Shown here: positions 43,288-51,904 of the stretch, piece after piece
Layout of the letters: the number at the start of each line of letters is the position of its first letter
How positions within the stretch are numbered: position 1 is the stretch's first letter
Source of the DNA: JBOGXA01 sp050694175
Lineage (GTDB): Bacteria; Actinomycetota; CADDZG01; WHSQ01
Assembly: GCA_050694175.1 (NCBI GenBank)
Contig: JBOGXA010000001.1
Span: forward strand, 186,001 to 250,000
Length of the DNA: 64,000 nt
Direction: 5' to 3'
Program-made: the position numbers and the translations under genes
The notes under the pieces: generated by a model
Databases searched by the model: none
Told to the model about the DNA's origin: nothing
What the model saw: only the letters and a program-made list of their open reading frames with translations

Positions 43288-44712
43288 GTGAGTGAGCGGA
43301 TGAAAGAGGGCACGGTCGCACTATTCGTTCTGGTCGCGTTGGGGGCCGGGCTCGCGATCGACGCCGTGTCGTCGGATGTCGAGAGGCCACAACCCGCCGC
43401 TTATCAGGGAGATCTCGTGACGAGCCGGGCCGTCTTCTGTGCGCCCAGCTCTGCCGAGGCTGGCGAAGTCGATATCGTCGTTGCCGGTTCCGGCGGAAAT
43501 CGCGACTACCGGGTGGGGATCGAAACCGCGGTCCCGGACTCGGTCGAGACCGAGTCAACACCCGAGCCTCCGGCCGAGGTCGACGGCGCCAATGAATTCA
43601 TCGCAGCATCGGAGGGCAACGAAGCGGTCGACGTCGTCGGCTACGACGGACCGATCCAGGGGGGGACAGTGCTGGCGACGACCAAGCCTGTCGTGGGCGC
43701 GGGGGCCGCGCAATGCTCGCCCGACGCAAGCGAGACGTGGTTCTTCGCGGCCGGTTCCACGACGCTTGATTCCGACGAGCGGATCCTGTTGTACAACCCA
43801 TTCCCCGACGAGGCGGTCGTGCGTCTCAGCTTCTACACCCCGGGAGGCCTCGAGACCAAGACGAGTGTCAATGATGTCGCAGTGCCGGCGGGCTCATGGA
43901 AGTCGGTGACCATCAACGAAGTCATCCGAACGAAGGTATTGGTCGCGATCGGAGTGGCCGCCGATCGGGGGCGCGTTGTCGCGTGGCGCGAGATGTTCAC
44001 GGACCCGAAGAATGGTCCATCCGGCTTGCAGTTGACTCTGGGAGCGCGAGCGACGGGGCGCCGGTGGTATTTCCCGGACGGCACCGTCGGCAGCGGTTTC
44101 GAAGAGCGGATTTCGATTCTTAACCCCAACAACCGCCAGGCCATTGTCGAGATCACTCTCGCGAGCGCGCGGGAAACGATCCAGCCGTCCGATCTCATGG
44201 AGGCAACGATCCCGGCCCGGTCTTCGGCGTCGTTCTCCCTGGCCAAAGCGCGAACCGGTCTCAAGGAGACGACCGGCGTCAGCGCCACCGTTCGCTCTAC
44301 CAACGGGGTGGGTATCGTCGCCGAGCGCACGATGCGCTATGTCGACAGCAATAGCGGCGTCACGGCCGAAGTAGGGGCAGCGGCTCCGGCGCGCCGCTGG
44401 CTGCTGAGTCCCGCCTCGCTCACCCCGACAACCGACTCTCTCGTTCTTTTCAACCCCGGGGTCGCGGGCGTTGGTGTGCGCGTCGCGATGCTCGATGTGA
44501 GAGGCGAACCGCTACGTCTCGGCCAGCTCCAGAACCTTCAGGTCCGAGCGGGGAAGCGCCTGGATGTTCCACTCGAAGAATTGACCGAAGGGCGGCCGGT
44601 GACGGTGCTCGTCGACGCGAACGGACCAATAGTCGCCGAACGCTTTTCCTACTCGAGCCGCGCCGGTGACGCCGCTGCGCTCATGGGAGTACCGCTCAGG
44701 CCGATTCCCTAG
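43288..44712 (+). CDS. DUF5719-type exported protein
   Basis: 474-aa secreted or membrane-anchored protein with an N-terminal hydrophobic helix (GTVALFVLVALGAGLAI). The rest is beta-rich with repeated WFFAAGSTT...LYNPFPDEAVVRLSF-like units at about residues 145, 265 and 370, each followed by an IVAER or VVAWRE strand, suggesting three immunoglobulin-like modules. This matches DUF5719 proteins that accompany the large GT2 membrane protein in actinobacteria. The start at GTG 43288 overlaps no gene but lies 3 bp after the GT2 stop; ATG 43300 is an alternative. Convergent overlap of 17 bp with the next gene. Confidence 0.78.
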   Translation: MSERMKEGTVALFVLVALGAGLAIDAVSSDVERPQPAAYQGDLVTSRAVFCAPSSAEAGEVDIVVAGSGGNRDYRVGIETAVPDSVETESTPEPPAEVDGANEFIAASEGNEAVDVVGYDGPIQGGTVLATTKPVVGAGAAQCSPDASETWFFAAGSTTLDSDERILLYNPFPDEAVVRLSFYTPGGLETKTSVNDVAVPAGSWKSVTINEVIRTKVLVAIGVAADRGRVVAWREMFTDPKNGPSGLQLTLGARATGRRWYFPDGTVGSGFEERISILNPNNRQAIVEITLASARETIQPSDLMEATIPARSSASFSLAKARTGLKETTGVSATVRSTNGVGIVAERTMRYVDSNSGVTAEVGAAAPARRWLLSPASLTPTTDSLVLFNPGVAGVGVRVAMLDVRGEPLRLGQLQNLQVRAGKRLDVPLEELTEGRPVTVLVDANGPIVAERFSYSSRAGDAAALMGVPLRPIP

Positions 44713-45502
44713 CCCCCGCGCGGGCCGTGGGCTGATAGCGTGCCGCCGCTTCGACCAGCGCGTTGAAGAGCTTCTGCTGAACCGGATTCTCGGGAGCCAT
44801 CACCTCTGGGTGCCATTGCACCCCCACCACCCACGAGTGAGTGCGGGAAGAGACGGCCTCGAGCACGCCGTCGTCTGCCCAGGCGACCTCCTCGAGGCCG
44901 CTCCCGAGATCGTCGATTCCCTGATGGTGGTGGGAGTTGACGCCCGTGGACGTGGTTTCGAGAATCTGGGCCAAGCTGCTGCGCTCCTTGATGCGCACGC
45001 TGTGCTGCGGGGTGGGAGCGGGATTGTCGCGGTCGTGATCGAGCCGCCCGGGATCGTCGGCGAGATGCTGATTGAGCGTGCCCCCGAGGCTGACGTTCAG
45101 GATCTGCATCCCGTGACAGATGGCAAGGACCGGCATGTCTCGCTCGAGTGCCACGGCCAGGAGGGATAGTTCGAACCGATCCCGGCGGTTGTTCACGTTG
45201 TGGGTGCGCGGATGCCGAGGTCTGCCGTAGGAAGCCGGATCGATATCGCCGCCGCCGGGGAGAACCAGGCCGATCGCATCGTCCATGACCGAGGTGTCTT
45301 CGGGTTCGAGATTGTCGACGACCTCGACACCGCGTGGCAGCTCGTCCGACGGTGGAAGCGTGAATGCGGACGCGATCCGAACCTGACCGCCGGCGGTTGC
45401 GACCACCTGCGCGAAGGGGAGGGGAAGGCGCCCTTCACCCTGTCGCCACTGTCCGACGACGACAATGGGATCGAGCGACGCCGGGCCGTTCTCCTCCTCC
45501 AT
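44696..45502 (-). CDS. class I glutamine amidotransferase (gamma-glutamyl-GABA hydrolase/peptidase C26 type)
   Basis: 268-aa protein from the ATG at 45502, preceded by TTGGAGG. The glutaminase triad is visible: Cys129 in VLAICHGMQILN, and His/Glu in GVQWHPEV. SHHHQGID is typical of the PuuD / peptidase C26 group that hydrolyses gamma-glutamyl amides such as gamma-glutamyl-GABA. Divergent from metB with 61 bp between starts. A TTG at 45544 would lengthen it. The substrate is uncertain because no polyamine genes are adjacent. Confidence 0.86.
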   Translation of the reverse strand: MEEENGPASLDPIVVVGQWRQGEGRLPLPFAQVVATAGGQVRIASAFTLPPSDELPRGVEVVDNLEPEDTSVMDDAIGLVLPGGGDIDPASYGRPRHPRTHNVNNRRDRFELSLLAVALERDMPVLAICHGMQILNVSLGGTLNQHLADDPGRLDHDRDNPAPTPQHSVRIKERSSLAQILETTSTGVNSHHHQGIDDLGSGLEEVAWADDGVLEAVSSRTHSWVVGVQWHPEVMAPENPVQQKLFNALVEAAARYQPTARAGARESA

Positions 45503-45563
45503 CTTCACCTCCAAACTCGTGGTATCCAGATCGCTCGTCGGCAACTCCTCGGAGAGGAAGCCA

Positions 45564-46715
45564 ATGAGCGATATGCGATTCGAAACAGCAGCTATTCACG
45601 TCGGGCAGGATCCGGACCCCGCGACCGGTGCGGCGGTGGTTCCTATCTACCAGACATCGACCTACGTACAACAGGCCGTCGGCGTCCACAAGGGGTTCGA
45701 GTACTCCCGCACGGACAATCCGACCAGACGAGCCCTCGAAACCTGTCTTGCCGCCCTCGAGGGTTGCTCCAAAGCTATCGCGTTCGGCTCGGGTATGGCA
45801 GCAATTGCGACGCTGGCATTGACCCTTACGTCCGGCTCGAGGGTCCTGCTTCCCGACGACGTTTACGGCGGCACGTATCGTTTGTTTGCCAAGGTCATGA
45901 ACCGGCTCGGAATCGAGTACGCGACCGTCGACATGACCGACATCGACGCAGTGTCGAGGGCACTTGAGAGCCACCCGGGGCTCGTCATCGCAGAATCTCC
46001 GACCAACCCGGCCCTCAAGGTCCTGGACCTTGTGGCGCTGGCTGCGGCCAGCCGGGAGGCGGGGGCCCTGTTCGCAGTCGACAACACCTTTGCCACTCCG
46101 TACATCCAGCGACCTCTGGCCCTCGGGGCGCACGTGTCCATCTACTCGGCGACTAAGTACCTCGGGGGGCACTCTGATTTGGTGGCCGGTGCGCTCGCCA
46201 CCGACGACGACGACCTCGCCGATCGTTTGCGCTTTCTTCAGAACTCGGTCGGCGCAGTGCCGGGCCCGTTCGACTCGTGGCTTCTGATGCGGGGGCTCAA
46301 GACCCTCGGGATCCGGATGCGGGCGCACTCCGCCGGAGCAGCCCGGGTCGCCGAGTGGTTACACGCCCAGGAGTCCGTGGTCCGAGTGATGTACCCGGGT
46401 CTGCCGGACGACCCCGGGCACCGGCTCGCCATCGCCCAAATGGCGGCGGCGGGCGAACCCCTGTTCGGCGGCATGGTGGGCGTGGAGGTGGACTCCGAGG
46501 CGCGCGCCCTCGAGTTGTGCGAAGGCACCGAGTTGTTCTTTTTGGGCGAATCGCTGGGCGGGGTCGAATCTCTGATCGAGCACCCCGGGAAGATGACCCA
46601 TGCGAGCCTCGCCGGCTCGGGTATCGAGGTCTCGCCCACGCTGGTGCGGCTCTCGGTCGGGATCGAGCATCCCGACGACCTCGTGGCCGATCTCGAGCGC
46701 GCCCTAACGACCTAA
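45564..46715 (+). CDS. metB: cystathionine gamma-synthase / PLP-dependent transsulfuration enzyme
   Basis: 383-aa Cys/Met-metabolism PLP enzyme. The PLP lysine is Lys198 in YSATKYLGGHSDL; TRRALETCLAALEG, AFGSGMAAIAT and VDNTFATPYIQRPL are family motifs. GGAGAGGAAG precedes the ATG. It either joins O-acylhomoserine and cysteine to cystathionine (MetB) or cleaves cystathionine (gamma-lyase); the two cannot be separated by eye. A cystathionine beta-synthase gene lies at 48940, so a reverse-transsulfuration lyase role is a real alternative. A family Q palindrome lies 13 bp downstream. Confidence 0.88.
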   Translation: MSDMRFETAAIHVGQDPDPATGAAVVPIYQTSTYVQQAVGVHKGFEYSRTDNPTRRALETCLAALEGCSKAIAFGSGMAAIATLALTLTSGSRVLLPDDVYGGTYRLFAKVMNRLGIEYATVDMTDIDAVSRALESHPGLVIAESPTNPALKVLDLVALAAASREAGALFAVDNTFATPYIQRPLALGAHVSIYSATKYLGGHSDLVAGALATDDDDLADRLRFLQNSVGAVPGPFDSWLLMRGLKTLGIRMRAHSAGAARVAEWLHAQESVVRVMYPGLPDDPGHRLAIAQMAAAGEPLFGGMVGVEVDSEARALELCEGTELFFLGESLGGVESLIEHPGKMTHASLAGSGIEVSPTLVRLSVGIEHPDDLVADLERALTT

Positions 46716-46728
46716 ATAAACTCCCACC

Positions 46729-46768
46729 GTTCACCGCGCGTCGCTGTGGCGCCCCCCTGGAACACTCG
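46729..46768 (-). repeat. palindromic element, family Q, diverged inverted copy
   Basis: Read on the minus strand, this 40-bp stretch matches 9432-9471 at 33 of 40 positions, including GAGTGTTCCAGG and AGCGACGCGC. The inner stem is degraded (GGCGCCACA instead of GCGCTATA). It lies between metB and the DUF4349 lipoprotein gene. Confidence 0.65.
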
Positions 46769-46827
46769 GCCAGGTGCTCGGGAACACCGGCCCCCTCGTC
46801 TCCGTCCAAGTGGCAGGTATCCGGCAA

Positions 46828-46857
46828 GAGGTGACGGGCGAAGAGGTGACGGGCGAA
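46828..46857. repeat. 15-bp tandem duplication before the DUF4349 ribosome site
   Basis: GAGGTGACGGGCGAA occurs twice in a row, ending directly before the AAAGGAGG ribosome site. It probably arose by slippage in the leader; no role is assigned. Confidence 0.85.
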
Positions 46858-46868
46858 AGGAGGCCCCG

Positions 46869-47771
46869 ATGGCTGGTGTTCGTACCGGTGCGGGAAGAAG
46901 GGTTCGAGCCGCCGTGGCCGCGGCGGTTGCGCTCCTCGCCCTCCTGGGCGCGTGCGCAGGCGAGAACGATGGGGACGGCGCGGGTGCCGGCTCGGCCTCC
47001 GACCAGGCCGGCACGGGCGGCGGAGCGGACGAGTTCCGTTCTGCGGCCCGGGGCACCGACGCCACTACGGCGGCGATCGCGGACGTCAACAGCTCCACGC
47101 TGCCGGGGCTCGGCCCGACGGTGATCAAGAAGGCCTTTCTCGACATCGAGGTGGCGCACAACGACTTCCAGTCCGCCATGCAGGAAGGCTCCACGATCGC
47201 GGGGGAGCACGGCGGATACGTCTTGAGCACCGAGGTCACCGACGCCGAAGAGGGCTTCGGCTCGGTCGTGATCCGGGTGCCCTCAGAGGAATTCGAGTCC
47301 GCCCTCGTGGCCGCGCAGCAGCTCGGCGACGTGCAGCGCAACACCGTGTCCGGGCAGGACGTGGGCGAGGAGTTCGTGGACCTTCACGCGCGGCTCCGAA
47401 ACTTCGAGGCTCAAGAGGCCGTCCTCCTTCGGCTGATGAGACGGACGACGACGATTCGCGAGACCATCGACGTGCAGGAGGAGCTCACCCAGATCCAACT
47501 CGAGGTCGAGCGCATCAAGGGACGCCTGCGGTTCCTCGAGGATCAGACGTCCTTCGGCACCATCACGATCGAGTTGCGCGAAGCCGGTGCCGTGATAGCG
47601 AGACCCACGACAATCGAACGCGCGTGGGAACGCGCCGCCTCAGTTGCCCTGGCGATCGTTTCGGGCCTCATCGTCTCGGCCGGTGCCGCGATCCCGGTGG
47701 TGTTACTGGCGCTCATCGCGCTGGCCGTCTATCGGATTGCGAGACCGCTGGTCCGTTCCGAAGCCAGGTAG
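46869..47771 (+). CDS. DUF4349 lipoprotein
   Basis: 300-aa protein with an ideal AAAGGAGG site and an N-terminal lipoprotein signal (basic n-region, Ala/Val/Leu core, lipobox LLGAC). A disordered Gly/Ala/Asp segment follows, then the DUF4349 domain: ATIAGEHGGYVLSTEV, VVIRVPSEEFESAL, GQDVGEEFVDLHARLRNFEAQE, a coiled coil (IDVQEELTQIQLEVERIKGRLRFLE is its core, quoted here only in part as ELTQIQLEVERIKG), and a C-terminal membrane helix. Function unknown; it is probably a surface sensor or scaffold with both ends in the membrane. Confidence 0.82.
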   Translation: MAGVRTGAGRRVRAAVAAAVALLALLGACAGENDGDGAGAGSASDQAGTGGGADEFRSAARGTDATTAAIADVNSSTLPGLGPTVIKKAFLDIEVAHNDFQSAMQEGSTIAGEHGGYVLSTEVTDAEEGFGSVVIRVPSEEFESALVAAQQLGDVQRNTVSGQDVGEEFVDLHARLRNFEAQEAVLLRLMRRTTTIRETIDVQEELTQIQLEVERIKGRLRFLEDQTSFGTITIELREAGAVIARPTTIERAWERAASVALAIVSGLIVSAGAAIPVVLLALIALAVYRIARPLVRSEAR

Positions 47772-47801
47772 GCCTGCCCCCACGTGCAGTAGCTTCACTG
47801 C

Positions 47802-48611
47802 ATGCGGGTGTTCATAGTGAGCGACATGGAGGGTGTCGCCGGTATCAGCCGGTGGGAGCAGGTGCGGGGTGGGGAGTCCCTATACGAGGAGGGCCGGAGG
47901 CTCTACACCGAGGAGATAAACGCCGCCGTGCGGGGCGCGGCCGCGGCAGGCGCCGACGAAATAGTCGTTATGGACTGCCACGGAGCCGGCGCCGGGTGGA
48001 CGTTCAACTCACTCGTACCGGATTTGCTCGACGAGCGCTGTGAGTTCGTGGTGCAGAACCAGTGGACCGAGTACACGGGTGTACTCGAGGACGGTTGCGA
48101 CGCGGCGTTGTTCGTTGCAATGCACGCCCGCGCGGGGACCGGAGACGGAGTGTTGAGTCACACCGTCAGCTCCACCGACTGGCGCAACCTTCGCTTCAAC
48201 GGCACTCTCGTTGGCGAGACCGCGATCAACGCGGCCCTGTGCGGCACGTGGGCTTGTCCCGTTCTTCTCGTCACCGGAGACGAAGCAACCTGCGTGGAGG
48301 CGACCGAGCTTCTCGGGAACGGCCTCACGACGGTTCCTGTCAAGACGGGATTGGGGCGCTTCAGCGCCCGTCATCTCGCGCCCGTTCGAGCGCGCATGCT
48401 GATCGAACAGGCGGCCAGGAAGGCGCTGGCGGACCTCGATGCCGTTGACCCCTACGATCCGGGATCGCCGTGCGAGATAGAGGTCGAGCTCGCACAGCCC
48501 GAACATGCCGACGAGTATCGCCATCGCGAGGGGGTCGATCTGGTGAACGCGCGTACGGTGCGCTCCCGGGCCGACGATTGGTGGACCGCCTGGCAACGGC
48601 TGTACCTGTAG
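47802..48611 (+). CDS. M55-family D-aminopeptidase (DppA-like)
   Basis: 269-aa zinc peptidase. The SDMEGVAGI motif places zinc ligands at Asp8 and Glu10, and His60 lies in MDCHGAG, exactly matching the spacing remembered for Bacillus DppA. FVAMHARAGT supplies the next His. DppA forms a decameric cylinder and hydrolyses D-Ala-containing dipeptides, consistent with peptidoglycan turnover. It starts 30 bp after the DUF4349 gene and may share its transcript. No dipeptide permease genes are adjacent. Confidence 0.88.
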   Translation: MRVFIVSDMEGVAGISRWEQVRGGESLYEEGRRLYTEEINAAVRGAAAAGADEIVVMDCHGAGAGWTFNSLVPDLLDERCEFVVQNQWTEYTGVLEDGCDAALFVAMHARAGTGDGVLSHTVSSTDWRNLRFNGTLVGETAINAALCGTWACPVLLVTGDEATCVEATELLGNGLTTVPVKTGLGRFSARHLAPVRARMLIEQAARKALADLDAVDPYDPGSPCEIEVELAQPEHADEYRHREGVDLVNARTVRSRADDWWTAWQRLYL

Positions 48612-48616
48612 GGTTC

Positions 48617-48673
48617 CGAGACCGCCGCTCCGGGTCCAACGGGGATGGGAGGGGTAGGAAGACGGCGGTCTCG
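48617..48673. terminator. hairpin after the DppA gene
   Basis: CGAGACCGCCG (48617-48627) pairs perfectly with CGGCGGTCTCG (48663-48673) across a 35-nt purine-rich loop, beginning 6 nt after the dppA stop. No T run. Confidence 0.5.
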
Positions 48674-48870
48674 AGAACATGGCCGGGACGACTAGGAGAT
48701 CACGCCGGGAGGCGACGGGATCACCGCGGCCTATGCGTCCGCACTCTGATCTGGGTCCGTCGCACTCTCGTTCTCCTTGGCTCTGTGTTCCATCAGCTAC
48801 GACATGCCCTTAGACGCACGGTGGGGGCCGGAGGTTGCACGGCCGCTCCGGGGGCCCACCCCGCGGGTCC

Positions 48871-48920
48871 AACTTTGCGCGCCATGTCTTCGAGGTTGTG
48901 AACCGACGCGCAAAGTTGGG
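48871..48920. repeat. 50-bp palindromic element, family P, copy 2
   Basis: Same element as 2456-2505. Here the 13-bp stem is CCAACTTTGCGCG (48869-48881) / CGCGCAAAGTTGG (48907-48919) around a 25-nt loop with ATGTCT and TTGTGA conserved. Copy 1 instead extends its stem inward, so pairing is kept by different bases. Confidence 0.8.
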
Positions 48921-48939
48921 CTGGAGTGAGGGCGTGCCG

Positions 48940-50328
48940 CTATGTGCTGCTCTGGTGCGCGAGGTACTCCAGCAGATCCGTGCGGGTCAGCACCCCGATC
49001 GGGCGCGAGCCCTCGGTGACGACGATGGCCTCCGCGCCCCGCGACAGGTCCGCGAACATCTCGTCGACGCCGTCCGCGGTCTGCACCACCGGAAGCGGCG
49101 GGTCCATTACCTCGATCACGTCGCGGCCCATCGCGTCGCGATCACGAAAGGCGCGATCCAGCAAGGTGCGCTCGTGTATCGAGCCCACGATCTCGGACAG
49201 GTCCTCGGGCTTCTGGGTCTTGGCGACCGGCACCTGAGAGATGCCGAACTCCTGGAGGATGTCGATGGCGCGGCCCACCTTCTCGTGTGCCAAAACCACG
49301 ACGAGGTCGGGGACCTGACCTGCGAAGCCCCGCTTTTCCTGCAGCACTTCGCCAATGCGGGCCTGCGTGCCGGGTCTGTCGAGGAAGCCGTATTGCAGCA
49401 TCCACGAGTCGTTGTAGACCTTCGTCAGGTAGCTCTTGCCGGAGTCGGGAAGGATCACGACCACCACGTCGTCGGGGCCGAGCTCGGCGGCGATCTGAAG
49501 CGCGGCGAACACGGCTGTGCCGCACGAGCCGCCCACCAGAAGCCCTTCCTCGCGCGTGAGGCGGCGTGCGGTGGTGAACGAATCCCGGTCGCTCACCGTG
49601 ACCCACCGATCGACGATGTCGGGATCGAACGATTCGGGAATGAAGTCCTCGCCGATGCCCTCGACGAGGTAAGGACGCGCTTCGGCCCCCGTGTAAAGGG
49701 AGCCCTCGGGGTCCGCCCCCACGATCACGATCTCCGGGTTCTTCTCCTTGAGATAGCGGCCGATGCCGGAAATCGTTCCGCCGGTCCCGACCCCCGCGAC
49801 CAGGTGCGTGATGCGCCCGTCGGTCTGCTTCCACAGCTCCGGGCCTGTCGTTTCGTAGTGAGCGCGCGGGTTTTCCTGGTTGAAGTACTGGTTGGGCTGA
49901 AACGCTCCGGGGATCTCCTCGGTGAGCCGGTCGGCAACCCGGTAATAGGACTCGGGTGACTCGGGGGGCACAGCCGTCGGAGCGATGATGACCTCGGCGC
50001 CGTAGGCGCGCAGCAGCAGGATCTTCTCCTGGCTCATCTTGTCGGGCATCGTGAAGATGCAGCGGTACCCCTTCAGAGCGGCCGCGATCGCAAGCCCAAC
50101 GCCCGTGTTACCGGAGGTGGGCTCTACGATCGTGCCCCCCGGCCCCAACAGGCCGGCTTCCTCCGCCGCCTCGATCATCCGGATGCCGATTCGGTCCTTG
50201 ACGCTGCCGCCCGGGTTCAGCATTTCAAGCTTGGCCAAGAGCTCACTGGGCAGATCTGCTCCGACCCTCGAGAGCCTGAGAAGAGGCGTGTTCCCGATCA
50301 CCTCGATGAGGGAGTTGAAGGCGTCCAT
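48940..50328 (-). CDS. cystathionine beta-synthase
   Basis: 462-aa PLP enzyme of the cysteine synthase/CBS family. The Schiff-base Lys44 lies in NPGGSVKDRIG, with TSGNTGVG and GVGTGGTISGIGRYLK for cofactor binding. The C-terminal 130 residues contain a CBS-domain pair (VGRAIDILQEFGISQVPV and FADLSRGAEAIVVTEGSRPIGVLTRTDL), which distinguishes cystathionine beta-synthase from plain cysteine synthase. It condenses homocysteine and serine; homocysteine would come from the AhcY reaction (57721) and cystathionine would pass to the MetB-type enzyme (45564). ATG at 50328. Confidence 0.92.
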   Translation of the reverse strand: MDAFNSLIEVIGNTPLLRLSRVGADLPSELLAKLEMLNPGGSVKDRIGIRMIEAAEEAGLLGPGGTIVEPTSGNTGVGLAIAAALKGYRCIFTMPDKMSQEKILLLRAYGAEVIIAPTAVPPESPESYYRVADRLTEEIPGAFQPNQYFNQENPRAHYETTGPELWKQTDGRITHLVAGVGTGGTISGIGRYLKEKNPEIVIVGADPEGSLYTGAEARPYLVEGIGEDFIPESFDPDIVDRWVTVSDRDSFTTARRLTREEGLLVGGSCGTAVFAALQIAAELGPDDVVVVILPDSGKSYLTKVYNDSWMLQYGFLDRPGTQARIGEVLQEKRGFAGQVPDLVVVLAHEKVGRAIDILQEFGISQVPVAKTQKPEDLSEIVGSIHERTLLDRAFRDRDAMGRDVIEVMDPPLPVVQTADGVDEMFADLSRGAEAIVVTEGSRPIGVLTRTDLLEYLAHQSST

Positions 50329-50502
50329 GGGGGGAATGGTTATCCAGGGCGACCGTCGTCGCAAGAAGGGAGCCTCAATCGGTGCAACCACCGAGCCGAT
50401 CTGAACGTCTGAAGGGCGAGAACGGGAAAAGAACAGGTCGGGAACCGCTACCATTTGTGGCTCGGCCGCACAGGAGCGTCTGCAGATGACAAGGCAAGTG
50501 GC

Positions 50503-51672
50503 ATGACATCGGGGTGGAGATTGCCCCGGCCAGGAAAATGGACGGCGATCATCCTCGGCGTGCTCGCCGGGGTGAGCCTCATCGCGGTCGCAGGCATCGC
50601 CTACGCCGGCTACAACTTCTCCCGCGACTACGAGAACAAGATCCTCCCCGGCGCAACCGTCGCGGGAGTCGATGTGGGTGGGATGACGGAGAGCGAGGCG
50701 ATCAGAGCTGTTAGGCGCTCCGTGCGGCCCGACCTCCTCAGGGAGATCACGCTCAGGGCGGGCGGCCGTTCGTGGACGATCAGCCCCAAAGAGCTGGGCG
50801 CTCGCAGCACGGCAAACCGCGCCGTGGACGGGGCCCTGGCCACGAGCCGGGAGGCGTCGTTTGTCGAGAGGACGCGGATGCGCGTGTTCGGCTCCGAGCT
50901 GTCCCACGACGGCGAAGTCGCCATCCGGTACCCGCGCCGGCCCGTAAAGGAGTTCGTCGCCCGGATCGCAAACGAATACGACCGCGAGGCGCAGGACGCG
51001 ACCATCGACTACTCGACTGGATGGGTCAAGGTCGTCAAGGAGATTGACGGCCGGGAGGTGAAGGTCCGGGCGACCGCCAAGGAGCTGCGGCGCGCCCTCG
51101 TCAAGGGACGCAGCGCGGTCGAGGTTGCGGTCGACTCGCAGGAGCCCGCGGTGACGTCCGAGGCTTTCGACGAGGTCCTGCTGGTTCGAATCGGCGAGAA
51201 CAAGCTGTACCACTACGAGAACGGAAAGATCACCCATTCGTACACGGTGGCGACCGGGCTGCCCGAGTATCCGACCCCGACCGGTATCTACTCCGTCACC
51301 GAGCTGCGCTACCTCCCGACCTGGGTCAACCCTGCGCCCGACACGTGGGGAGCGGACATGCCGGAGATGATCCCTCCGGGCCCGGGTAATCCTCTCGGGC
51401 TTCGGGCGATCAACTGGTCCGCAGACGGCATTCGCTTCCACGGGACCTCCGCCACCTACTCACTCGGCTACAACGCCTCGCACGGATGCGTTCGCATGTC
51501 GAACGACGAGGTCATTGCCCTCTACGACATGGTCGAAGTGGGGACGCCCATCGTGTCGGTCGAGGTGGCCCCCTACCGGCCGCTCTACTCGTCGTCGTCG
51601 TCATCGTCCACGCCCCAGGCGGAGAATTCGGCGGACGCAGTCGAGGAGGGAGACGGCAAGAAGAACGACTGA
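50503..51672 (+). CDS. L,D-transpeptidase (YkuD) with N-terminal peptidoglycan-binding-type domain
   Basis: 389-aa type II membrane protein: one N-terminal helix (AIILGVLAGVSLIAVAGIAYAGY), a VanW/PG-binding-4-like region with ILPGATVAGVDVGGMTESEA, then a YkuD catalytic domain. The signature HGTSATYSLGYNASHGCVRM carries the nucleophile Cys329. It forms 3-3 crosslinks in peptidoglycan or anchors proteins to it. The tail is Ser- and acid-rich. I chose ATG 50503; GTG 50455 is in frame. Divergent from cystathionine beta-synthase. Confidence 0.9.
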   Translation: MTSGWRLPRPGKWTAIILGVLAGVSLIAVAGIAYAGYNFSRDYENKILPGATVAGVDVGGMTESEAIRAVRRSVRPDLLREITLRAGGRSWTISPKELGARSTANRAVDGALATSREASFVERTRMRVFGSELSHDGEVAIRYPRRPVKEFVARIANEYDREAQDATIDYSTGWVKVVKEIDGREVKVRATAKELRRALVKGRSAVEVAVDSQEPAVTSEAFDEVLLVRIGENKLYHYENGKITHSYTVATGLPEYPTPTGIYSVTELRYLPTWVNPAPDTWGADMPEMIPPGPGNPLGLRAINWSADGIRFHGTSATYSLGYNASHGCVRMSNDEVIALYDMVEVGTPIVSVEVAPYRPLYSSSSSSSTPQAENSADAVEEGDGKKND

Positions 51673-51735
51673 CTCCCGCCGCGATGTTTGAACGATTTTC
51701 TGTGGACTCGCGAAAGAACTTCGGCCCCAGGGGTT

Positions 51736-51757
51736 GCGCGCCCCGCTCGGGGCGCGC
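51736..51757. terminator. GC-rich hairpin between convergent genes
   Basis: GCGCGCCCCG / CGGGGCGCGC, a perfect 10-bp stem with a 2-base loop, ending in GCGCGCTAT as do several other palindromes here. It lies between the convergent transpeptidase and hydrolase genes. Confidence 0.55.
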
Positions 51758-51810
51758 TATCGTCCATTCCGTACCCCGCAGAGATAAGTAGGCCTCGGCC
51801 GAACGTCACT

Positions 51811-51839
51811 GTGGGGTGCATTTTTTTTGGCGCCCCCAC
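51811..51839. terminator. hairpin with T8 in its loop
   Basis: GTGGGG-TGC and GCGCCCCCAC flank an ATTTTTTTTG loop. The run of eight T (51821-51828) is inside the loop rather than after the stem. Second hairpin in the convergent gap; termination is possible but atypical. Confidence 0.35.
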
Positions 51840-51904
51840 CCGCAGACCCGGCCGGCTCTGATGTCGCCAGAGTTACAAAAGTTCGGTTATGTACGCCCTG
51901 TTAC

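Larger units (their letters stand above)
48612..48939. other. gene-free gap holding two large hairpins
   Basis: No convincing gene lies in these 328 bp. They hold the 48617-48673 hairpin directly after dppA and a family P palindrome at 48871-48920 before the convergent cystathionine beta-synthase gene. The 190 bp between show no ribosome site, tRNA or conserved motif. Confidence 0.6.

Noticed and set aside
46746..46868. N-terminal extension of the DUF4349 protein
   Set aside because: It is encoded by the family Q repeat and the 15-bp duplication; a strong ribosome site and lipoprotein signal begin at 46869.
46898..46920. GGTTCGAGCC motif as part of a tRNA
   Set aside because: It lies within the DUF4349 signal-peptide coding region and no cloverleaf can be drawn.
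50329..51441. Open frame upstream of cystathionine beta-synthase on the minus strand
   Set aside because: It is antisense to the L,D-transpeptidase and precedes the clear MDAFNSLIEVIGNTPLL start.
51821..51828. Run of eight T as a possible classic terminator tail
   Set aside because: The run lies in a hairpin loop and not after a stem, so it is not a standard intrinsic terminator.
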